Part shown: positions 38,502 to 47,528 of the stretch, piece after piece
Layout of the letters: each line of letters opens with the position of its first letter
Numbering within the stretch: position 1 is the first letter of the stretch
Made by a program: the position numbers and the translations under genes
The notes under the pieces: model-generated
Told to the model about the DNA's origin: nothing
Database searches by the model: none
What the model saw: the letters and a program-made list of their open reading frames with translations, nothing else
From: Nonlabens arenilitoris
GTDB taxonomy: Bacteria > Bacteroidota > Bacteroidia > Flavobacteriales > Flavobacteriaceae
DNA: 64,000 bases
Assembly: GCF_002954765.1 (NCBI RefSeq)
Contig: NZ_MTPW01000001.1
Coordinates: 3,228,501-3,292,500, forward strand
Direction of reading: 5' to 3'

Positions 38502-40826
38502 GTGCAAGATTATATATCTCAATTAAATGACGCGCAACGTGAACCTGTGTTGCAAAAAGATGGTGCCATGATCGTTATAGCAGGTGCTGGATCAGGTAAA
38601 ACTCGAGTGCTTACTCTACGTATTGCATACTTAATGCAACAAGGTGTAGATGCCTTTAATATTTTGGCATTAACCTTTACCAACAAAGCTGCGAGAGAGA
38701 TGAAAAAACGTATCGCAGACATCGTAGGTCAAAGTGAAGCAAAAAATCTATGGATGGGTACCTTCCACTCTGTTTTTGCACGCTTACTGCGTATGGAGGC
38801 TGATAAATTAGGCTACCCATCAAATTTTACTATTTATGATTCTCAAGACTCGCAAAGATTAGTAAGTGCTATCATTAAAGAAATGGGACTGGATAAAGAC
38901 GTCTATAAATACAAGCAAATCTCTTCTCGTATCTCATCCATGAAAAATAGTCTTATTACCGTAAGAGCCTATTTTAATGATCCAGACTTACAAGAGGCAG
39001 ATGCAATGGCACGCAGACCACGTTTTGGAGATATTTATAAAGAATATGTAGAGCGTTGTTTCAAGGCAGGCGCAATGGATTTTGATGATTTGTTATTAAA
39101 GACAAATGAACTGTTAAACCGTTTTCCAGAAGTACTGGCAAAATATCAAAATCGTTTTCAATACATTCTAGTAGATGAGTATCAAGATACTAATCACTCG
39201 CAATATCTTATTGTAAAAGCACTGTCTGATAAATTTCAAAATATATGTGTGGTAGGCGATGATGCACAATCAATCTATGCATTCCGTGGTGCAAATATTA
39301 ATAACATTCTGAATTTTCAGCGAGATTATGAAGGTGTAAAGGCCTATCGACTAGAACAGAATTATAGATCTACAAAAAACATTGTAGAGGCTGCAAACTC
39401 TATTATTGATAAAAACAAAACTAAGCTAGACAAAGTAGTTTGGACAGCAAATAATGATGGGCCTAAAATTATCGTACACCGTTTGATGAGTGATGCCGAA
39501 GAAGGTCGATATGTTGCTGGTTCTATTTTTGAAAATAAAATGCAAAAGCAACTGGGTAATGATCAGTTTGCTATTCTTTACAGGACTAATGCGCAATCTA
39601 GAGCGATGGAAGATGCGCTACGTAAAAGAGATATACCCTATAGAATTTATGGAGGATTGAGTTTTTACCAACGTAAAGAGGTTAAAGATGTACTAGCCTA
39701 TTTAAGAGTTATTGTTAATCCTAAAGATGAAGAATCTCTAAAACGTATTATTAATTATCCAGCACGTGGTATAGGTGCTACAACAATGGATAAATTGATT
39801 GTCGCAGCAAAGCATTATGATCGTAGTATTTTTGAGGTTATAGAGCATATCGATCGCATTGATATAGGTATCGCTAGTAGTACAAAAACAAAGCTTAAAA
39901 ACTTTGTAACCATGATTAAGAGCTTTCAGGCGCTTGAAGAGACGCAATCTGTATTTGAACTTACAGAATATGTGATTAAGAAAAGTGCTTTAATCAATGA
40001 GCTAAAAAAAGATGGTAGTCAAGAAGGTATCTCTAAAGTCGAGAATATTGAAGAGTTACTAAATGGAATGCGAGACTTTGTTGAAGGGCAAAAAGAGGTT
40101 GATGAAGCTAGAGGTTCTCTTGCAGAATTTCTAGAAGATGTAGCGCTGGCAACAGACTTAGATAATGACAAGGACACTGATGATCGTGTTTCACTAATGA
40201 CCATTCACCTTGCAAAAGGACTGGAATTTCCATATGTATATATTGTAGGAATGGAAGAAGACTTGTTCCCTAGTGGAATGAGTATGAACACTCGAGAGGA
40301 ACTTGAAGAAGAAAGACGCCTTTTTTATGTAGCACTTACTAGAGCAGAGCATCAAGCATATCTTACTTATACCTTAAGTAGATATCGATGGGGAAAGCTA
40401 GTCGATGCAGAACCTAGCCGATTTATTACTGAGATAGATGATCAGTATCTTGAGTACACTACTCCTATGGATGATTATAGGTATAAAAGTGCCTTGACAG
40501 ACCACTTATGGGATGAACCAGATAAGTCCAAATTAAGACAACGTAAACCTGTATCTGGTAAGCCACCTAGTGTCAGTAGACCTAGTGAAGACCAGATTAG
40601 AAAACTGCGCAAGATAAGACCTAGCTCTAGCAGTAATAGTAAACTATCTGGTTTTGAAGGAAACTTAGAACCTGGAATGATGGTATCACATGGACGATTT
40701 GGTCGTGGAACCGTAGTAAATATAGAAGGTGCTGGCGGCGAGAAAAAAGCCGAAATTAATTTTCAAGTCGGTGGATTAAAAAAGTTGCTACTTCGATTTG
40801 CCAAATTGGACATTATTGACGAATAA
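38502..40826 (+). CDS. UvrD/PcrA-type 3'-5' DNA helicase
   Basis: This 774-residue superfamily 1A helicase has Walker A IAGAGSGKT near 27-35, FTNKAAREMK (motif Ia), DEYQDTN (motif II), VVGDDAQSIYAFRGA (motif III), and LMTIHLAKGLEFPYVYIVG (motif V) and VALTRAEH (motif VI). The C-terminal tail holds a Tudor-like GMMVSHGRFGRGTV segment, as in PcrA. It acts in nucleotide excision repair and in clearing recombinase or RNA polymerase. The start is GTG at 38502. Confidence 0.95.
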   Translation: MQDYISQLNDAQREPVLQKDGAMIVIAGAGSGKTRVLTLRIAYLMQQGVDAFNILALTFTNKAAREMKKRIADIVGQSEAKNLWMGTFHSVFARLLRMEADKLGYPSNFTIYDSQDSQRLVSAIIKEMGLDKDVYKYKQISSRISSMKNSLITVRAYFNDPDLQEADAMARRPRFGDIYKEYVERCFKAGAMDFDDLLLKTNELLNRFPEVLAKYQNRFQYILVDEYQDTNHSQYLIVKALSDKFQNICVVGDDAQSIYAFRGANINNILNFQRDYEGVKAYRLEQNYRSTKNIVEAANSIIDKNKTKLDKVVWTANNDGPKIIVHRLMSDAEEGRYVAGSIFENKMQKQLGNDQFAILYRTNAQSRAMEDALRKRDIPYRIYGGLSFYQRKEVKDVLAYLRVIVNPKDEESLKRIINYPARGIGATTMDKLIVAAKHYDRSIFEVIEHIDRIDIGIASSTKTKLKNFVTMIKSFQALEETQSVFELTEYVIKKSALINELKKDGSQEGISKVENIEELLNGMRDFVEGQKEVDEARGSLAEFLEDVALATDLDNDKDTDDRVSLMTIHLAKGLEFPYVYIVGMEEDLFPSGMSMNTREELEEERRLFYVALTRAEHQAYLTYTLSRYRWGKLVDAEPSRFITEIDDQYLEYTTPMDDYRYKSALTDHLWDEPDKSKLRQRKPVSGKPPSVSRPSEDQIRKLRKIRPSSSSNSKLSGFEGNLEPGMMVSHGRFGRGTVVNIEGAGGEKKAEINFQVGGLKKLLLRFAKLDIIDE

Positions 40827-40909
40827 CCGATCTATATGAATTAACACAAATAGGTATTTTTAATAAGCTCTTACATATTAAACTTAACGACCAATTAAAC
40901 CAACCCATA

Positions 40910-41506
40910 ATGAATAACCTAGACTACCCTATAAAATTTAGCTTTAAGGTAACCACGCTTTCAAATGATTTTACAGCTCGCAATGCCCAAGGACAAACCA
41001 TAGCCTATGTAAAGCAAAAAATGTTCAAGCTTAAAGAAGCTGTAAACGTTTATAGTGATGAAAGTAAAACAAGAGTTTTATTCACGATCGCTGCAAATAA
41101 ATGGTTGGACTGGAGTGCCGCGTACAGCATGATTGATGCAAATAATAATGAAATAGGTAAAATCGCTCGCAAAGGATGGCGCAGCATGTGGAAAGCTGAA
41201 TATAACATCATCGATCAAAACCAGCAATTGCAATATAACGTAAAGGAAGAAAGTGCTTTTACTCGATTTCTAGATAATTTGTTAGGTGAGATTCCAGTTT
41301 TAGGATTTTTCACAGGATACCTTTTTAATCCTACTTATAACGTGACCAATAGTAAAGGTGAAGTTGTTGTAAAGCTTAAAAAAATGCCTTCATTTTTAGG
41401 TAAAGAGTTTGAACTCACTAAACATGCAGATATAGATGAGGATGATAAAGAAAGAGTAATGTTAGGTCTAATGATGATGATTTTATTAGAACGTCGTAGA
41501 GGATAA
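40910..41506 (+). CDS. LURP-one-related/scramblase-like beta-barrel fold protein
   Basis: This 198-residue protein alternates short beta strands, with KFSFKVTTLSNDFTARNAQG at the start and a near-C-terminal hydrophobic helix (VMLGLMMMILLERRRG). The pattern of strands with NDFTARNAQGQTIAYVKQK is that of the Tubby/LURP-one fold. Bacterial members have no settled function; membrane or phosphoinositide binding is only suggested by the fold. It lies 83 bases after the helicase gene, possibly in the same transcript. Confidence 0.72.
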   Translation: MNNLDYPIKFSFKVTTLSNDFTARNAQGQTIAYVKQKMFKLKEAVNVYSDESKTRVLFTIAANKWLDWSAAYSMIDANNNEIGKIARKGWRSMWKAEYNIIDQNQQLQYNVKEESAFTRFLDNLLGEIPVLGFFTGYLFNPTYNVTNSKGEVVVKLKKMPSFLGKEFELTKHADIDEDDKERVMLGLMMMILLERRRG

Positions 41507-41526
41507 GATTCCAGCAAATGATTTAA

Positions 41527-41564
41527 TAACGCATCAATTACTCTTAAAAGTTCTTGATGCGTTA
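41527..41564 (+). terminator. Stem-loop between the LURP-like and methyltransferase genes
   Basis: TAACGCATCAA pairs with TTGATGCGTTA across a 16-base loop. The following T run is short, so it may be a weak terminator or an attenuator. Confidence 0.45.
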
Positions 41565-41597
41565 CTTTTGAAATTAACATAAAGTTCTATCAGCCCA

Positions 41598-42125
41598 GTG
41601 TACGAAAAAAATTTTCCTCATAAACGATTTAATTTAACCTTAGAATTTTTAGAAAAATATGTTTCTAAAGATGCTTCTATTCTAGATCTAGGTGTAGTAA
41701 ATCCCTTTTCTAAGATTATGAAAAAAGCTGGTTATACTGTACAGAATACTAGTGGTAAAGATCTTGACGATGATGTAAGTGAGATTGAAAATTTCAATGG
41801 TGATGTGGTAACCGCATTTGAAATATTTGAACATTTGGTGAGTCCTTATAGTTCATTGAAAGCAATTCCATGTAATAAAGCGGTGATAAGCGTTCCATTA
41901 AAATTATGGTTTGCCAGTGCTTATCGTAATAAAAATGACATTAGAGATCAACATTATCATGAGTTTGAACCATGGCAACTGGACTATGTGCTAGAAAAAG
42001 CTGGCTGGAAAGTTGTGGATAGTATTAAGTTTACTAATCCAGTAAAGAAACTAGGTATTAGACCATTACTGCGATATTTCACAAATCGTTATTATCTCGT
42101 TTACTGTGAAAAAATATCATCTTAG
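41598..42125 (+). CDS. SAM-dependent methyltransferase-like protein (short)
   Basis: This 175-residue protein has a SILDLGVVNPFSKIMKKAG segment where the SAM loop of class I methyltransferases lies, and VVTAFEIFEHL, which matches the post-strand-4 region of Methyltransf_11/23 proteins. The usual GxGxG is replaced by LGVVNPF, so SAM binding may be altered or lost. The start is GTG at 41598. It is 5 bases before a GT2 gene, so it may act on the same lipid or glycan product. Confidence 0.65.
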   Translation: MYEKNFPHKRFNLTLEFLEKYVSKDASILDLGVVNPFSKIMKKAGYTVQNTSGKDLDDDVSEIENFNGDVVTAFEIFEHLVSPYSSLKAIPCNKAVISVPLKLWFASAYRNKNDIRDQHYHEFEPWQLDYVLEKAGWKVVDSIKFTNPVKKLGIRPLLRYFTNRYYLVYCEKISS

Positions 42126-42130
42126 ACATA

Positions 42131-42985
42131 ATGAAAATTGCTGTCATCATTCCTACTTACAATGAAGAACGTTTTATAGCCAAAACGCTCGACAGCTTAT
42201 TATCTCAAAATTTCAAAATTTCCAAAATTCTTATTGTCAACGATAATTCAACAGATAATACTTTAGAAATAGTAAATTCTTATTTGAAAGACAACGAGGT
42301 CATTAAAATGGTTACACATCAATCTAGTGATCAAAATATTCCTGGTTCTAAAGTCATTAATGCTTTTAACTTTGGACTTTCTCATATCAATCTTTCAGAT
42401 TTTGACATCATCTGTAAGTTTGATGCTGATCTTATTTTTCCAATAGACTATATAGATAATATTGCAACACGCTTTCGCGAAAGCGATACCAACGGTATGG
42501 TTGCCGGTCACTGCTCTATAGAAAAAAATGCGAGCTGGGAACTCGAGAAAGGAACTAATAAAGACCATATACGTGGCGCCTTAAAGGCATATCGTACGGC
42601 ATGTTTTCAAGAAATCGGCGGACTCAAATCGTCTATAGGTTGGGATACGATTGACGAGATGCTGGCGCGATATTACGGCTGGCAAGTTATTACTATTCCC
42701 GATTTACATGTCAAGCATCTTAAACCAACTGGAGCCTCCTATAATTCAAAGGCAAAATACCTGCAAGGTGAAGCTTTTTATAAAATGCGCTATGGATGGT
42801 GGCTTACTTTTATAACTGCTGCAAAAATGGCATGGAACAAGAAGCAATTCCAGCTCATTCCTGATTATTTAAACGGCTACAAAATAGCCCAAAAAAAGAA
42901 CCTTGAACCTCTAGTAACAGAAGATCAAGGTCGATTTATAAGATCATACCGTTGGAAAGGTATTAAATCTAAAATAGGTTTCTAG
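42131..42985 (+). CDS. Glycosyltransferase family 2
   Basis: This 284-residue GT-A protein opens with VIIPTYNEERFIAKTLDSLL, has NDNSTDNT for nucleotide binding and FDADLIFP as the DxD motif, and DEMLARYYGW further on. It transfers a sugar from a nucleotide donor; the acceptor is unknown. It lies well away from the main polysaccharide cluster and pairs with the short methyltransferase. RFRES in the middle comes from a palindrome copy. Its stop shares CTAG with the convergent gene. Confidence 0.92.
   Translation: MKIAVIIPTYNEERFIAKTLDSLLSQNFKISKILIVNDNSTDNTLEIVNSYLKDNEVIKMVTHQSSDQNIPGSKVINAFNFGLSHINLSDFDIICKFDADLIFPIDYIDNIATRFRESDTNGMVAGHCSIEKNASWELEKGTNKDHIRGALKAYRTACFQEIGGLKSSIGWDTIDEMLARYYGWQVITIPDLHVKHLKPTGASYNSKAKYLQGEAFYKMRYGWWLTFITAAKMAWNKKQFQLIPDYLNGYKIAQKKNLEPLVTEDQGRFIRSYRWKGIKSKIGF
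42471..42484. repeat. Dispersed palindrome copy 7 (perfect, 16-base form)
   Basis: CGCTTTCGCGAAAGCG at 42470-42485 inside the GT2 gene, read as RFRES, just after the DxD region. Confidence 0.95.
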
Positions 42986-43473
42986 AAGTTGAAAGACATT
43001 CCAAAGCTGATTGTAAACTGATTGTACAAATCTTCAGCTGGTGTTAAGTCTTCAGTTTTATAAGATGCAAACGGTACTGCAGCCTCAGTATATAAACCAA
43101 AACCATCAGTAAAGAAATAACGCGCACCTAAGTGACCACCAAAATTCTTAGTACTGAAACCTAATCCTGGATATATATCTAAATTAGGATCGACGTTTAT
43201 TACATTTCCAATGTTTGCGTTAAATCGTAAACGTAGCATTGCTCTCTCATCAAAATCTACACTTACATCATCATCTATACCTAAAGCATATGCTGCTGTG
43301 ATACCAAAAGAAATGTTCTCTCCTACTCCATAATCATAGGTGGCTTGCACACCTGTTGATCCAGATTGAAAGTCAGCTCCTACCTGGAATTTTTGATCTC
43401 CTTTACCTGTATAAACTTGGGCAGTTGCTGCTGTGGTAGCTATAAGAGCCAGTATAAGTAATATTTTTTTCAT
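42982..43473 (-). CDS. Small outer membrane beta-barrel protein
   Basis: The 163-residue protein has a signal peptide (MKKILLILALIATTAATAQ) and about eight amphipathic beta strands; the last ends in FGMSFNF, a normal OM insertion signal. Sequence between strands is short and acidic. It is likely a structural or adhesin-like OM protein; no ligand can be assigned. It is a single gene with its own candidate promoter. Confidence 0.82.
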   Translation of the reverse strand: MKKILLILALIATTAATAQVYTGKGDQKFQVGADFQSGSTGVQATYDYGVGENISFGITAAYALGIDDDVSVDFDERAMLRLRFNANIGNVINVDPNLDIYPGLGFSTKNFGGHLGARYFFTDGFGLYTEAAVPFASYKTEDLTPAEDLYNQFTISFGMSFNF

Positions 43474-43498
43474 TTGTTATAGTTTAATAATTAGGATA

Positions 43499-43506
43499 CA
43501 AATATA
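43499..43506 (-). promoter_or_regulatory. Candidate -7 element of the small OM barrel gene
   Basis: Minus-strand TATATTTG fits TAnnTTTG, 26 bases before the ATG at 43473. No clear -33. Confidence 0.5.
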
Positions 43507-43536
43507 ATTATAATGCCATCCTATTATTCACCAAAG

Positions 43537-45222
43537 TTATTTTAATACAGATAGTATTGGATTCCCTGTAGTTCCATTGGGAAAACTGATGCCCAAAAGA
43601 TTAGAAATGGTAGGTGCTATGTCTATAATATGTGTACGCTGTGCACTAGTGCCTTTATTAATTCCTGCTCCATAAAATAGCAATGGCACATGAGTATCAT
43701 AGCTTTGCGAGCTACCGTGTGTACTACCGGTTCGTGAATAGCTTATCACACCAGGTTCAAGTACATAAACGACATCACCACTGCGTTTGTGATGAAATCC
43801 GTTTTGTATTAATGCTCCTACTCCATCTGTAAAGTTTGAATTAGTTAAGGCTTCTCTTGTAAAAACTTTATCAACAGAAGGATAATTAGTTAATAATATA
43901 CTTAAGTATCGCTGTACTTCTTCAGATTTTAATTGAGCTTTTTCTAATTCTTGATAATCTAAGAAGACCTGACTGTTTGATATTTTTTTTATAAGTAACT
44001 CATTCCCGTATGTAGACGTCAGTTTTTCTTTTAAAAACTTTTCTAAATCATCATTTTCAAAATATCCTGCAGCGATACCTTGTGATTGTAAGTAAGCTGG
44101 GTTGTTGACTGCACCATGGTCTGCGGTTAAAAAAATGGTGTAATTACCATCACCTACTTGATTATCTAAAGCATTAAGAAGTCGCTCTATTTCAAGATCT
44201 AATCTTAGATAGGTGTCTTCTAATTCTACAGCATTAACTCCATATTGATGACCTACATAATCTGTGCTAGAAAAACTGATCGCTAAAAAATCAGGTATAT
44301 GATCTTTCCCCATTTGCTCGTTATGCAAGGCTGCGATGGCAAAATCTGCTACAAGACTATTCCCATATGGTGTAGCCTTCAATAGACTATAACCTCCATT
44401 TTTATCCTGTAATGCTGGCAAATCATAAGGAAAGGTCGCTGTTTCTTTACCTCGCGGCGCCTTTTCAAATTCGTTTAAATCGGTACCACTTGCAAGATAT
44501 GAATCTAATGGGTATAACGTATTCCATTCTTTCATATAGGATTGCGACGGATTGCTAGAATTGTACTCCTTTACCCATTGTGGTAATTCATTCATATAAA
44601 AAGTAGATGAAATAAATGTACCTTCATCGCCACCACGATACCAATAAGCAGCATCTGCAGCATGACCTGCTGGTAGAATTGCTCCACGATCTTTTATAGA
44701 AATACCTATCACTTTAGATCGTCCTTGTGTATGTAATTCTAATTCATCTGTAACAGTTGTGGTTAATAATCTTCTAGGAGACATCTTACCTTCTGCATTT
44801 GTAGTTCCTACAGGCTCGACACTATCATCACTAGCATTATAAATAGATTTATTTTCAAATTTATCAAACCAGTTGTTTCCAATGATTCCATTATTCATAG
44901 GTGAAGTACCAGTGTAGATGGATGCATGACCTGGTGCAGTATATGTAGGAACATAGTTATAATGATTATTAGTCAGGTTAAAACCATGGTTCATTAATCT
45001 CTTAAAACCACCGTCACCGTATCTATTGTAAAAACGGGTAAGGTAATCGTAGCGCATTTGATCAACTACAATTCCAACTACTAGTTTAGGTTTTACTGTA
45101 TTTGTGGTAGAAAACGGTTGGGTATTTTTACTATTATTAGTTAAGGTTTCCTGCTTTTGCGGAAGCGTACCACAACTAATCAATAAAAATGTAAAAAGTA
45201 ATGCTGTCCAAAAAGATTTCAT
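43537..45222 (-). CDS. pafA: PafA-type alkaline phosphatase, lipoprotein
   Basis: About 561 residues from the ATG at 45222. The N-terminus is a lipoprotein signal (KSFWTALLFTFLLISC, lipobox LISC). The core matches the phosphate-irrepressible phosphatase PafA: VVGIVVDQMRYDYLTRFY supplies a metal-binding Asp, YTAPGHASIYTG the Thr nucleophile, and FLTADHGAV and THGSSQSYDTHVPL further metal ligands. It hydrolyses phosphomonoesters outside the cytoplasm, releasing phosphate. A start 6 codons upstream is possible but would weaken the lipoprotein signal. Confidence 0.9.
   Translation of the reverse strand: MKSFWTALLFTFLLISCGTLPQKQETLTNNSKNTQPFSTTNTVKPKLVVGIVVDQMRYDYLTRFYNRYGDGGFKRLMNHGFNLTNNHYNYVPTYTAPGHASIYTGTSPMNNGIIGNNWFDKFENKSIYNASDDSVEPVGTTNAEGKMSPRRLLTTTVTDELELHTQGRSKVIGISIKDRGAILPAGHAADAAYWYRGGDEGTFISSTFYMNELPQWVKEYNSSNPSQSYMKEWNTLYPLDSYLASGTDLNEFEKAPRGKETATFPYDLPALQDKNGGYSLLKATPYGNSLVADFAIAALHNEQMGKDHIPDFLAISFSSTDYVGHQYGVNAVELEDTYLRLDLEIERLLNALDNQVGDGNYTIFLTADHGAVNNPAYLQSQGIAAGYFENDDLEKFLKEKLTSTYGNELLIKKISNSQVFLDYQELEKAQLKSEEVQRYLSILLTNYPSVDKVFTREALTNSNFTDGVGALIQNGFHHKRSGDVVYVLEPGVISYSRTGSTHGSSQSYDTHVPLLFYGAGINKGTSAQRTHIIDIAPTISNLLGISFPNGTTGNPILSVLK
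45153..45166. repeat. Decayed palindrome copy (two mismatches)
   Basis: GCTTTTGCGGAAGC differs from the 14-mer at two positions but keeps the following CG-like flank (G at 45167). It lies in the linker just after the pafA lipobox. Confidence 0.5.
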
Positions 45223-45318
45223 GTCAAAAATTTTGTGCAAAAATAAGGATAATGAAAAGCAGAAAGTTTAAGATTGCATTAAATCCCTTCATAGATTTTT
45301 TATCTACTTTTACCATTC

Positions 45319-46059
45319 ATGAGATTTCTAAGACACATAGGTAAATATATGTTGATGTTAATAGGTGTATTTAAAAGACCTACAAAAACATCTGTACTAA
45401 GAGAGCTGATACTTAAAGAGATCGATGACCTAGTCATAGGCTCCATAGGTATTACAGCATTTATTTCTTTATTCATGGGCGCAGTAGTAGCACTGCAGAC
45501 CGCCTTGAATTTAGATAATCCATTGATTCCTAAAAGTTTGATAGGATTTGCTACCAGACAATCTATCATTTTAGAGTTTGCTCCTACCTTTATTTCTGTT
45601 ATTATGGCAGGTAAAGTAGGTTCTTATATTACCTCTAGTATAGGTACTATGAGAGTGACTGAACAGATTGATGCATTAGAGGTAATGGGTATCAATCCTC
45701 TTAACTATTTAATTTACCCTAAGATTATAGCATTACTTTTCTATCCTTTCTTGATCGCTATCATCATGTTTGTTGGAATCTTTGGTGGATTTCTTGCCAG
45801 CGTTTATGGTAATTTAGTGAGTTTAGAAGAATTTGTAATAGGATTGCAGGACACTTTTATACCATGGCATATAGCATATGCTTTTATCAAAACAATGGTT
45901 TTTGGTATTCTACTAGCCACTATTCCTAGTTATCATGGTTATTATATGGAAGGCGGTGCACTTGAAGTAGGTAAAGCTTCTACAACATCTTTTGTATGGA
46001 CCTGTGTTGCAATTATTGTAGCTAATTATATACTTACACAAATACTTCTGACCACATGA
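45319..46059 (+). CDS. MlaE-type ABC transporter permease
   Basis: This 246-residue membrane protein has about five to six spans and the MlaE family stretch TRQSIILEFAPTFISVIMAGKVGS, followed by TEQIDALEVMGINP. It forms the inner-membrane channel for phospholipid trafficking to or from the outer membrane. It overlaps the ATPase gene by 4 bases. The MCE-domain partner (MlaD) is not in this window. Confidence 0.93.
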   Translation: MRFLRHIGKYMLMLIGVFKRPTKTSVLRELILKEIDDLVIGSIGITAFISLFMGAVVALQTALNLDNPLIPKSLIGFATRQSIILEFAPTFISVIMAGKVGSYITSSIGTMRVTEQIDALEVMGINPLNYLIYPKIIALLFYPFLIAIIMFVGIFGGFLASVYGNLVSLEEFVIGLQDTFIPWHIAYAFIKTMVFGILLATIPSYHGYYMEGGALEVGKASTTSFVWTCVAIIVANYILTQILLTT

Positions 46060-46820
46060 TAGAAATTAAAAACTTACATAAAGGATTTAATGGAGAAGCG
46101 GTCCTAAAAGGTATTGATGCTAGATTTGAGCAAGGTAAAACGAACATGATCATAGGTGCCAGTGGATCTGGTAAATCTGTATTCCTTAAAAATATGCTAG
46201 GGCTATTTGAACCTGATGAAGGAGAAATTATATACTCTGGTGAGTCACTATTAGATATGGATATAGATCGTAAAAGTGACTTGCGTAAAGAAATGGGTAT
46301 GCTATTTCAACACAGTGCGCTCTTTGACTCTATGACAGTTGAAGAAAACATCATGTTTCCACTTAGAATGTTTTCTAGAATGAAACTTGCTGAACGTAGA
46401 GAACGAGCAAACGAAATTTTAGAACGTGTTAACCTAGTCAATCTAAATAAAAAAATGCCTAGTGAGATCTCTGGTGGACAACAAAAACGTGTTGCCCTAG
46501 GTAGAGCAATTGCAAACAATCCACAATACTTATTTTGTGATGAGCCCAATAGTGGATTAGATCCTAAAACGGCAACCGTAATCGATCAATTGATTCAAGA
46601 AATCACACACGAGCGTAACATTACGACCGTAATTATATCTCACGATATGAATTCAGTAATGGAAATAGGTGAAACTATTGTTTTCCTTAAAGACGGATTG
46701 ATAGCTTGGGAAGGAAGTAACAAAGAGATTTTTAAAACAGATAATGAAGCGGTAACCGACTTTGTTTATAGTTCAGACTTATTTAAGAAAGTACGTATTG
46801 CGCAAAATGAAGGGTTTTAA
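46056..46820 (+). CDS. MlaF-type ABC transporter ATP-binding protein
   Basis: This 254-residue ATPase has Walker A GASGSGKS near residue 35, a Q-loop in MLFQHSALFDSMTV, the signature SGGQQKRVALGRA, Walker B YLFCDEPNSGLD and the H-switch IISHDM. It powers the MlaE permease. The wording DEPNSGLDP and the pairing with MlaE separate it from general LolD/FtsE-type ATPases. Confidence 0.94.
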   Translation: MIEIKNLHKGFNGEAVLKGIDARFEQGKTNMIIGASGSGKSVFLKNMLGLFEPDEGEIIYSGESLLDMDIDRKSDLRKEMGMLFQHSALFDSMTVEENIMFPLRMFSRMKLAERRERANEILERVNLVNLNKKMPSEISGGQQKRVALGRAIANNPQYLFCDEPNSGLDPKTATVIDQLIQEITHERNITTVIISHDMNSVMEIGETIVFLKDGLIAWEGSNKEIFKTDNEAVTDFVYSSDLFKKVRIAQNEGF

Positions 46821-46905
46821 GCTGTCAAATATTCGTTAATAATTACATAACATTATTATTTCAATACGGCTATTTTCATATTTTTAAGAAACTTAAAAGT
46901 ATATT

Positions 46906-47505
46906 ATGGTCAGTAACAAGATAAAGTGGTCGGTAGGTTTATTTCTAGTCATTGCGCTTATACTCGCGACTAATTTCATAGATCGCAATAACTTTAAGCG
47001 AGTACAAGATTCGGTTTCTACTATTTATGAAGATCGTCTGGTTGCTAAGGATTTGATTTATGACATTCAGTTAGAGATTCACGAGAAAGAATTGCTTATT
47101 GCTTTAAATAATACTACGGCTTATTTATCTCAAAAGAACAAGGCTCAAAATGAATTAAATGATTCTATGACGCAGTTTTCTACCACTAAACTAACTCTCG
47201 AAGAAGAAAAAGTTTTTAATAATCTAGAAACAGAGCTGGCTGCTCTATTCACATTAGAAAACGCTACTAATTTTACAGCTGTAAACGGTCAAGACAACAG
47301 TCGCTTACAACAGCAACTAGACTTGATCAATGAGACACTTCTCAAACTGTCAGATATTCAAATAAAAGAAGGCAATCGCCAGATGCACATCGGTAAAAAG
47401 GCGATGGCGTCCATGGAGCTTTTAACTCAAATGGAAGTATGGATTATGATTGTTCTCGCCATTATCATTCAAGTTATAATTCTTTATAATCCTAAAAAGA
47501 ATTAA
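46906..47505 (+). CDS. Stand-alone four-helix-bundle sensor-like membrane protein
   Basis: The 199-residue protein has two spans (about 9-25 and 177-193) around a helical extracytoplasmic domain of about 150 residues, the layout of MCP-type four-helix-bundle ligand sensors. ELLIALNNTTAYLSQKNKAQ and LNETLLKLSDIQIKEGNRQM fit long amphipathic helices. But after the second span only NPKKN remains, so there is no HAMP, kinase or methyl-accepting output domain. It might signal through a partner protein. Function unknown. Confidence 0.7.
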   Translation: MVSNKIKWSVGLFLVIALILATNFIDRNNFKRVQDSVSTIYEDRLVAKDLIYDIQLEIHEKELLIALNNTTAYLSQKNKAQNELNDSMTQFSTTKLTLEEEKVFNNLETELAALFTLENATNFTAVNGQDNSRLQQQLDLINETLLKLSDIQIKEGNRQMHIGKKAMASMELLTQMEVWIMIVLAIIIQVIILYNPKKN

Positions 47506-47528
47506 AATAATACAACTCTCATTGCCAT

